Source: Thermoplasmata archaeon
GTDB taxonomy: Archaea; Thermoplasmatota; Thermoplasmata; Lutacidiplasmatales; UBA184
DNA length: 5,326 nucleotides
NCBI GenBank assembly: GCA_030043545.1
Contig: JASHXM010000186.1
Coordinates: 1 to 5,326, forward strand
Direction: 5' to 3'
Shown here: positions 1-4,078 of the stretch, piece after piece
Position numbering within the stretch: position 1 is the stretch's first letter
How the letters are laid out: every line of letters starts with the position of its first letter
Translations under genes and position numbers: made by a program
Notes under the pieces: model-generated
Seen by the model: only the letters and a program-made list of their open reading frames with translations
Told to the model about the DNA's origin: nothing
Databases searched by the model: none

Positions 1-437
1 TCGGGGGAGTTGACCAGGGCGCGTCCTGCAGCTACTCCAACGGCACGACCGACACGGACGCGGCCTTCTCGGCCACCCCGCTCTACACGTACGCGGGCAC
101 GGTCGACGTCTCGGTCTCGAACCTCGTGCCGGGGGCCTACTGCATTCTGCCCGTGCTCCTGGTGAACTCGGGCTCCGTGACGCTCAACGTCACCGCGGTC
201 GTCTCCGCGACCAATGGGGCGATGTGCGCGTCGATCGTGAGCACGAACTGCTACTTCGGCGGCGTTCCGTTCTCGGGCGTGTTCACCGGCGGCGGCTCGA
301 CGCTCTACCTGAACAACGCGCTCGCTCCGGGCGGAGTCGACTACACGTCCGTGTTCGTCCAGTTCGCCGTGGGATCCACCGTATCCCCGGGCACCGGGAC
401 GTTCACGATCGACTACGTCGGCGTAGCCGGCGACTAA
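1..437 (+). CDS. C-terminal part of a secreted, beta-rich surface protein (5' end outside window)
   Basis: The frame is open from base 3 to the TAA at 435-437, giving about 144 residues. The real start lies upstream; the GTG at 126 falls inside a continuous domain (…SNLVPGAYC…) and is not a credible start. The residues are rich in V, T, S, G and N, with alternating hydrophobics typical of beta-strands. There are four cysteines (contexts ASC, AYC, AMC, TNC) that could form two disulphides, and N-glycosylation sequons such as NGT and NVT. It ends in a strand-like GTGTFTIDY segment. No membrane anchor or cell-wall motif is visible at the C-terminus. The pattern ("NSGSVTLNVTAV" followed by a loop with paired Cys and a terminal GTGTFTI strand) recalls camelysin/TasA-like or other archaeal surface beta-sandwich proteins, but this is a loose resemblance. 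Extracellular location is inferred from composition. A hairpin terminator candidate follows 24 bases after the stop. Confidence 0.6.
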   Translation, partial: GGVDQGASCSYSNGTTDTDAAFSATPLYTYAGTVDVSVSNLVPGAYCILPVLLVNSGSVTLNVTAVVSATNGAMCASIVSTNCYFGGVPFSGVFTGGGSTLYLNNALAPGGVDYTSVFVQFAVGSTVSPGTGTFTIDYVGVAGD

Positions 438-461
438 GTCGGTCGAGCCCGCCCCCTCGGA

Positions 462-484
462 GGGGACCGGCGCAGCCGGTCCCC
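462..484 (+). terminator. Strong GC hairpin after the surface-protein gene, candidate terminator
   Basis: Perfect 10-bp inverted repeat GGGGACCGGC / GCCGGTCCCC with a 3-base loop (GCA), 24 bases after the stop at 437. A pyrimidine-rich tract (about 488-510, with several TTCTTC/CTCTTCT runs) follows on the + strand. Archaeal termination usually relies on T-rich tracts rather than hairpins, so the hairpin may instead act in 3'-end stability. A shorter stem (CCCCT 453-457 with AGGGG 461-465) shares bases 462-465 and would compete with it. Confidence 0.5.
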
Positions 485-510
485 GAACCTCTTCTCGGCT
501 CTTCTTCTCA

Positions 511-542
511 GGCCACAACGGTTCACTCGAGCCGGGGTGGCC
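511..542. repeat. Imperfect inverted repeat between surface-protein and ZIP genes
   Basis: GGCCAC (511-516) pairs with GTGGCC (537-542). After a 2x2 internal loop, CGGTTC (519-524) pairs with GAGCCG (529-534) with one G-T wobble, leaving a four-base loop (ACTC). As RNA this gives about 12 base pairs. It sits after the pyrimidine tract and directly before the 19-bp palindrome. It could be a second 3'-end structure or part of the control region of the ZIP operon; the sequence does not decide. Confidence 0.35.
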
Positions 543-544
543 GA

Positions 545-563
545 ACGTTCACAGTGTGAACGT
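545..563. promoter_or_regulatory. Perfect 19-bp palindrome, candidate operator of the ZIP operon
   Basis: ACGTTCACAGTGTGAACGT: two perfect 9-bp arms around a single central base (554). It lies 37 bases upstream of the GTG at 600 and about 29 bases upstream of the best TATA-like element (592-597). The 9-1-9 geometry is that of sites bound by dimeric metalloregulators such as DtxR/MntR and Fur family members, although the base sequence is not one of their usual consensus boxes. Its place before a metal-transporter gene makes an operator role plausible. The binding protein is unknown; the HTH protein encoded two genes downstream is a candidate. Confidence 0.5.
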
Positions 564-591
564 GGTGGCAGCCGATTTCACGGTAGAAACG

Positions 592-597
592 CTTAAG
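592..597 (+). promoter_or_regulatory. Weak TATA-like element upstream of the ZIP gene
   Basis: CTTAAG matches five of six positions of the archaeal box A pattern YTTAWA. With the usual spacing of about 26 bases from the box centre, transcription would start near 620. That would favour the in-frame GTG at 624 over the GTG at 600 as start codon. No better AT-rich box is seen at the right distance for 600, only GATTT at 574-578. Confidence 0.3.
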
Positions 598-599
598 CC

Positions 600-1394
600 G
601 TGCCGGCGTCGTCCCCGGGCGTCGTGGCCAACCTCCCGCTGTTCCTCGCGTTCACCTGCGCGATGGGCCTCTCGATCTTCCTGTCGCTGCCGCTGGTGTA
701 CAGCCGCCGGGCCCAGGGGCGGTGGGCGGTCGGCCTGAACGCCGCAGCCATCGGGATCCTCCTGTTCCTTCTCGCGGACATCTTCAGCGACGCCGCGCTG
801 ATCCTCTACCCCAACGGGTACGTGGCGAACGGAGAGTACGCCACGGCGTTCGCGATCGGCTGCGTCGTGGCGTTCCTCGGCCTCTACGCCGTCGACAACC
901 TTCGACGCGCGGGCGCGGCCAATCGTCCGGCGTCCCCGCGGCGACTCGCGGCGATCATCGCCCTCGCCATCGGGCTCCAGAACCTCACCGAGGGCCTCGT
1001 CTTCGGCAACACCTGGACGGCCGGGGTGATCGGCCTCCTCGCGGTCGTCTTCGTCGGCTTCTTCCTCCAGAACGTCACCGAGGGATTCCCGATCACGTCG
1101 CCGTTCCTCGGCACCGACGCCCCCCGACCGAAGGGGACGATCATCGGACTGTTCCTCCTGGGGGGCGTGCCGACGATCGCGGGCGGGCTGATCGGCTACG
1201 TCTGGTCGAGCCCGCTGTTCGTCGTCACGTTCGACGCGCTCGCGATCGGCGCGATCGCCTACGTGATCCTCCCGATGCTCCGGGTCGCCCTGCGCCCGCT
1301 CGAGACTCGCGAGCTGTCGGCCGCTCGCGACCGCTTGGTCTATCTCGGAGTCCTCGTCGGCTTCATCCTCGGGTTCGCGGTCAATGCCCTCTGA
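600..1394 (+). CDS. ZIP-family divalent metal transporter, variant metal site
   Basis: Integral membrane protein of up to 264 residues with about eight hydrophobic helices (roughly 10-33, 46-70, 81-97, 114-136, 139-166, 179-200, 205-230, 245-263), the normal ZIP topology and length. ZIP proteins carry Zn2+, Fe2+, Mn2+ or similar ions into the cytoplasm. The paired signature motifs of TM4 and TM5 are present as QNLTEG (127-132) and QNVTEG (157-162), exactly 30 residues apart, where most family members have HNxPEG in TM4. TM6 (GGVPTIAGGLIGY, 188-200) aligns with the usual GLAEPLGALLGY but has Thr192 where a metal-site Glu is common. There is no His-rich loop between TM3 and TM4. The start is either GTG 600 or GTG 624; both keep TM1, and a TATA-like box at 592-597 favours 624. 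It overlaps the next gene by 11 bases, indicating one operon. Family assignment is fairly sure; the substrate is not known. Confidence 0.75.
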   Translation: MPASSPGVVANLPLFLAFTCAMGLSIFLSLPLVYSRRAQGRWAVGLNAAAIGILLFLLADIFSDAALILYPNGYVANGEYATAFAIGCVVAFLGLYAVDNLRRAGAANRPASPRRLAAIIALAIGLQNLTEGLVFGNTWTAGVIGLLAVVFVGFFLQNVTEGFPITSPFLGTDAPRPKGTIIGLFLLGGVPTIAGGLIGYVWSSPLFVVTFDALAIGAIAYVILPMLRVALRPLETRELSAARDRLVYLGVLVGFILGFAVNAL

Positions 1395-2178
1395 CCGTTC
1401 CCCGGGGTCGCGTCGCCCGGGGATGTCGCCTGCGACCCGCGTCCAGCTGATGCAGGCGCTCGTCGCCCGGGCGCTCGTCGACGAGTTCGGTCTGTCGGAG
1501 CGCCGGGCGGCGGCCCTGCTCGGCGTCGTTCCGTCGTCGGTCTCCCAGTATCGGTCGGGGAAGCGGCTCGGGTCCGCCGTCGCCCGATCCGTCGATTCGG
1601 ACCGCGATCGCCGGGTCGCCCGCCAGACGGCGCAGCGCCTGGTCGCCGGCGCCGACCCGGGCCGGACCGTGCTCGAGGCGGCGCTCAGCTTGAGCGCAAC
1701 CGGGGGCGACGCTTCGACCGACTCGACGATCGCCGCCGGCCGTCGGACGGCGATCGTCCGGGAGCTGCGGCGTCGAGTGGCGGGCGAGCAGCAGGCGGTC
1801 ACCGAGTGCATGAGGCTCGCCCAGCGCGCCCGCGATGAGCTGACGCGCGCCCTGTTCCGTCAGATCGCGTCCGACAGCTTGCGGCATGCGGAGATCGCGG
1901 GCTCGATCGCCTCGTTCCTCGACCGAGGGATCGGCTCGGTCGCCCCGAGCGGGGTCACCCGCGCGGACGTCGAGCGGCTGATCCAGCGGGAGCACGCCGC
2001 GGAGGCGACGGGAACGACCGACCTGAAATCGCAGCTCGGCGGCCTGATGCGGATCCTGTGGGAGAGCATGGAGGCCGACGAGGCGAAGCACGATCGGCTG
2101 CTCACGCTCGTGCTCGCCGCGGGGAAAGCGGACGGCGAGGAACCCACCGGCGCACCCTCGTCCCGGCCTCGCGCCTGA
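1384..2178 (+). CDS. HTH DNA-binding protein fused to a ferritin-like four-helix domain
   Basis: 264 residues from ATG 1384, which overlaps the end of the ZIP gene. A second ATG at 1423 (Met14, just before the HTH) is an alternative start. Residues about 18-62 form an HTH: "LVDEFGLSERRAAALLGVVPS" followed by SVSQYRSGKR, the sequence type of archaeal predicted regulators (COG2522-like). A basic, low-complexity linker follows to about 120. Residues 123-246 look like four long helices with ferritin-like carboxylate and His positions. These are E127/E135/E141 in helix A, DSLRH (D164, H168) in helix B, REHAAE (E203, E207) in helix C, and EADEAKH (E230, E233, H236, an ExxH motif) in helix D. Helix B lacks a strict ExxH (Ser165 occupies the Glu position), though Asp164 could compensate. 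No TM segment is seen, so it is cytoplasmic. By context it may sense metal or redox state and regulate the ZIP operon; this is inference. HTH assignment is solid, ferritin-like assignment moderate. Confidence 0.7.
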   Translation: MPSDRSPGSRRPGMSPATRVQLMQALVARALVDEFGLSERRAAALLGVVPSSVSQYRSGKRLGSAVARSVDSDRDRRVARQTAQRLVAGADPGRTVLEAALSLSATGGDASTDSTIAAGRRTAIVRELRRRVAGEQQAVTECMRLAQRARDELTRALFRQIASDSLRHAEIAGSIASFLDRGIGSVAPSGVTRADVERLIQREHAAEATGTTDLKSQLGGLMRILWESMEADEAKHDRLLTLVLAAGKADGEEPTGAPSSRPRA

Positions 2179-2230
2179 TGCCGTTCCCAGCGGCGAGGGC
2201 GCCTCGACGGGGCCGGCGCGACCCCCTCCG

Positions 2231-2240
2231 CTACTAATAG
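2231..2240 (+). promoter_or_regulatory. TATA-like promoter of the zinc-ribbon membrane protein gene
   Basis: CTACTAATAG is the only AT-rich island in the 84-base gap after the HTH/ferritin-like gene. Its centre is about 27 bases upstream of GTG 2263 and 33 upstream of ATG 2269. This matches an archaeal promoter giving a leaderless or nearly leaderless transcript. No Shine-Dalgarno sequence precedes either start, which agrees with that reading. Confidence 0.45.
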
Positions 2241-2262
2241 TCGGGACGCTCGGGGGTTCTCC

Positions 2263-2874
2263 GTGTCGATGGCCCACTGCACCGGCTGCGGCGCCCCGCT
2301 GCCGGGGAACAGTCAGTTCTGCCCCTACTGCGGGACCGCGGTCGCCGCGGCACCCGCCCCACTCGCCTCCTCGGGTAGCCCTCCGGCCGCGGGGCCGGCC
2401 CCGGGGTATCCTTCCCCGGGAACCCCGCCCCCGGGGTACGGTCCGTCGATGGGCGGAGGGGCGCCGTCGCGGCCCCGTCACCGACTTTTGCTGATCGTCG
2501 GGATCGTGCTCGTCAGCTTGATCGTCATCGGGTTCATCGTCTCCTACTTCCTTGCGGCGCCCCCCCCGCCCGTCGTCGTGAACGACGTGAACTTCACCGC
2601 CACCGGCAACACGTGCGGGCTCACCGTCTCCCCCGTCGGCTACACCGGGTTCAACGCCTCCACGTCGTCGAACGTCTCCCTTTCGTTCCCGGTCCCGAAC
2701 TACAACGGGAGCTCGTGTTCGATCCACGGGGTCTCGACGCCGACGACCGGATTCAAGCTGTACCCGTCGGGGCTCCCCCTGACGATCAAGGGCGGGGGGT
2801 CGGGGTCGCTCAACATCACGATCCACACCCCGTCGGGCTCGTTCAACGGCAACCTGACGATCAACGTGAAGTGA
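2263..2874 (+). CDS. Membrane protein: N-terminal zinc ribbon, Pro/Gly linker, one TM, extracellular beta domain
   Basis: 203 residues from GTG 2263, or 201 from ATG 2269; the numbers below use the ATG. CTGC at 4-7 and CPYC at 18-21 form a C-x2-C-x10-C-x2-C zinc ribbon at the extreme N-terminus. Residues 24-70 are a Pro/Gly/Ala-rich linker with PGY repeats. RPRHR (68-72) gives a positive charge before one hydrophobic helix (73-95), so the ribbon should be cytoplasmic and the rest outside. The outer part (about 97-201) is rich in T, S, G, N and V, predicted beta. It has two Cys (116, 150) that may pair, and six N-glycosylation sequons (N108, N129, N135, N146, N182, N195). This layout is common among uncharacterised archaeal envelope proteins; no enzyme or transport motif is visible. 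It has its own promoter candidate (2231-2240). Function unknown; a cytoplasm-to-surface linking or sensing role is possible. Confidence 0.75.
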   Translation: MSMAHCTGCGAPLPGNSQFCPYCGTAVAAAPAPLASSGSPPAAGPAPGYPSPGTPPPGYGPSMGGGAPSRPRHRLLLIVGIVLVSLIVIGFIVSYFLAAPPPPVVVNDVNFTATGNTCGLTVSPVGYTGFNASTSSNVSLSFPVPNYNGSSCSIHGVSTPTTGFKLYPSGLPLTIKGGGSGSLNITIHTPSGSFNGNLTINVK

Positions 2875-2892
2875 GCGGGCTTGCCGGGCGCC

Positions 2893-2896
2893 TTAT
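2893..2896 (+). promoter_or_regulatory. Weak TATA-like element before the thioredoxin-like gene
   Basis: CCTTATGG (2891-2898), with TTAT as its core, is the most AT-rich spot in the 46-base gap between two genes. It is centred about 26 bases before ATG 2921, the spacing expected for a leaderless archaeal transcript. GGAG at 2918-2921 abuts the ATG too closely to act as a normal ribosome binding site. Confidence 0.3.
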
Positions 2897-2920
2897 GGCC
2901 CCGGCCGCGATGCGTGGGAG

Positions 2921-3361
2921 ATGGCCGCCCCGTTGAGCAGTCCGTCGTTGCTGCTGTTCATCGGCAGCGAGCCGGGCCCGGAGATGTCGCGGCGAGGGCC
3001 GCAGTGGGGGTTCGGCCGGCGCGTCTTCGGCTACATCGCTCCGCCGATGCTGGCGGCCCCGAAGACCCCGCCTCCGCGGGTCCCGGCGCCGGGCGACTCG
3101 ACGATCGACCCGGACGGTCCCCGGCACCTCCCTCCCCCGGAGGTGGTCTGCGTCGACCTCGTGCAGGAGGTCGCCCAGGCGACCGGCTGGTCGGTCGAGC
3201 TCGTCGACGTCAACAACCCGGGCGAGCGGGCGGCGCTCGTCGCCCGGTACGTGAGCGACAACGACGTGCTGCCGATCCTGGTCCGACCCGATGGGGCCCG
3301 CCTCGAGGGGGCGGAACAGTTCGAGTCGCGGACGGTCCGCCGATTCCTGCGCCGGCGCTGA
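2921..3361 (+). CDS. Small thioredoxin-fold-like protein without CXXC
   Basis: 146 residues from ATG 2921. The C-terminal half reads like the second half of a thioredoxin fold. A helix follows PPPEVVC (71-77). Then come a strand VELVDV (92-97), a helix GERAALVARYVSD, and VLPILVRPDG (116-125) in which Pro118 sits where thioredoxins have their cis-proline before a strand. A short G-A-R-L-E-G-A-E-Q-F turn and a final basic helix (VRRFLRRR) complete it. The only cysteine is Cys77 near the start of a helix, so a monothiol or non-redox role is more likely than a disulphide reductase. Residues 1-70 are Pro/Gly/Arg-rich; LLLFIG (10-15) could be the first strand. No signal peptide is convincing. Its stop is four bases from the stop of the convergent zinc-finger gene. 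The fold is an inference from pattern, with no family I can name. Confidence 0.55.
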   Translation: MAAPLSSPSLLLFIGSEPGPEMSRRGPQWGFGRRVFGYIAPPMLAAPKTPPPRVPAPGDSTIDPDGPRHLPPPEVVCVDLVQEVAQATGWSVELVDVNNPGERAALVARYVSDNDVLPILVRPDGARLEGAEQFESRTVRRFLRRR

Positions 3362-3365
3362 ACAG

Positions 3366-3965
3366 TTACCGGACCGCCGTACGACAGCCCGCGCAGAGGC
3401 GGGTCCACGGGGCGTTGGTCATGCGGCAGTGGGCGCAGATCCAGGGACGGGTCCGCGCCGGGGCGTCGGACGCGCGGACGACCGCGGCGATCGCCGCCAG
3501 CGGAGGAGCCTCGGGCGGCTCGCGATAATCCGCCGGGGGTCCCAGCGGCCGCCAGAGCAGCGGTCCGTCGTCCGGGAGTTCTTCGGACGTCGCGAGTCGG
3601 GCTCCGCCGCTCCGGGGAAGCGGCATCGACCAGAGCCGGTGTAGGAGGGCGGAGACGTTCACGGGATCGGAAGGGGTCGATGGGACCGTCGGCTCCGGGT
3701 CGGCGATCGGGGCCACGGTGATCGGTTCCGGGGGGGCGGTTGGTGTTGGGACGGCCGCGCGGACCTCGGGGACGTCCGACGGCACGGGTTCGGGTTCCGG
3801 TGCCGATACCGGAGGATGCACCGTGATCGTCGGGGTGACCGGCTCTATCGGTCGGGCCTCCGAGCGCTCGGGCCGGTGCGTTTCTGCCGCGGTCGGTCCG
3901 GGATACCGGTTGCCGCTCCACGCCGCGACGACATGGAACCGGGGAGGCGGTCTCCGCTCGACCAC
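3366..3965 (-). CDS. Proline-rich protein with C-terminal RanBP2-type-like zinc finger
   Basis: 199 residues on the reverse strand, starting at the GTG at 3965-3963. A CTTATA box on the same strand (4004-3999) would place the transcript start about 10 bases before it. Residues about 40-102 are a low-complexity segment of Pro, Val, Thr, Glu and Ala (PEPEPVP, TAPPEP, PEPTVP), probably disordered. Residues 103-170 contain a short helix-prone stretch (VSALLHRLW) and more Pro. Residues 175-194 fit W-x-C-x2-C-x3-N-x6-C-x2-C exactly (W175, C177, C180, N184, C191, C194), the consensus of RanBP2-type zinc fingers, which bind single-stranded RNA or protein partners in eukaryotes. There is no TM or signal peptide. 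It diverges from the helicase gene across a shared promoter region. It may be an RNA- or protein-binding adaptor; the match could also be one variant of a general zinc ribbon. Confidence 0.65.
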   Translation of the reverse strand: MVERRPPPRFHVVAAWSGNRYPGPTAAETHRPERSEARPIEPVTPTITVHPPVSAPEPEPVPSDVPEVRAAVPTPTAPPEPITVAPIADPEPTVPSTPSDPVNVSALLHRLWSMPLPRSGGARLATSEELPDDGPLLWRPLGPPADYREPPEAPPLAAIAAVVRASDAPARTRPWICAHCRMTNAPWTRLCAGCRTAVR

Positions 3966-3998
3966 GGCGCTCGTAGCGGGGGGAAGCGAGCCACGCCG

Positions 3999-4004
3999 TA
4001 TAAG
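3999..4004. promoter_or_regulatory. TATA element shared by two divergent genes
   Basis: TATAAG on the + strand, CTTATA on the - strand, in an otherwise GC-rich gap. The reverse reading is a perfect YTTAWA match and predicts a start near 3975, about 10 bases before the GTG at 3965. The forward reading predicts a start near 4027, leaving about 50 bases of leader before ATG 4079 of the helicase. A forward start there would lie downstream of ATG 4010, which argues against that codon as the helicase start. Confidence 0.45.
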
Positions 4005-4078
4005 AGGCGATGGTTCAACGGAAGGCGCGACGGCCGACGGCTCGGCTATGTACGCCCGACCGGGTCCGTCGTGGAGCC

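Noticed and set aside
126..437. GTG 126 as an independent start of the first gene
   Set aside because: The same frame is open to the window start with protein-like sequence of the same style, so the gene is truncated by the window edge.
521..526. GTTCAC at 521 as an extra half-site of the 545-563 palindrome
   Set aside because: The same hexamer also occurs in coding DNA (for example near 402, 651, 3657 and 5101), so one isolated copy is not significant, and here it is explained by the 511-542 inverted repeat.
1400..1422. Repeated CCCGGGG blocks before Met14 of the HTH protein
   Set aside because: CCCGGGG is common in DNA of this composition (also near 2399 and 2429) and the blocks code for ordinary residues.
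549..1811. Long reverse-strand open frame of 420 codons opposite the ZIP and HTH genes
   Set aside because: The translation is a low-complexity mix of Arg, Glu, Asp and Ala with no motif, and it mirrors third-position GC bias of the forward genes, which have clear TM segments and an HTH.
2399..2438. Direct repeat CCCCGGGGTA at 2399 and 2429
   Set aside because: It encodes the repeated Pro-Gly-Tyr of the low-complexity linker; no sign of a separate DNA function.
1381..2826. Reverse-strand open frame of 481 codons
   Set aside because: It spans two unrelated forward genes and an intergenic gap, is Arg/Gly/Asp-rich without domains, and lies opposite a clear zinc ribbon and HTH.
3031..3921. Reverse-strand open frame of 296 codons in a second frame
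   Set aside because: It is Arg/Pro/Gly low complexity and overlaps the zinc-finger gene in another frame; only the chosen frame carries the exact zinc-finger pattern.
4010..4078. Upstream ATG at 4010 as helicase start
   Set aside because: It would add 23 unconserved Arg-rich residues and lies upstream of the transcript start predicted from the TATA element at 3999-4004.
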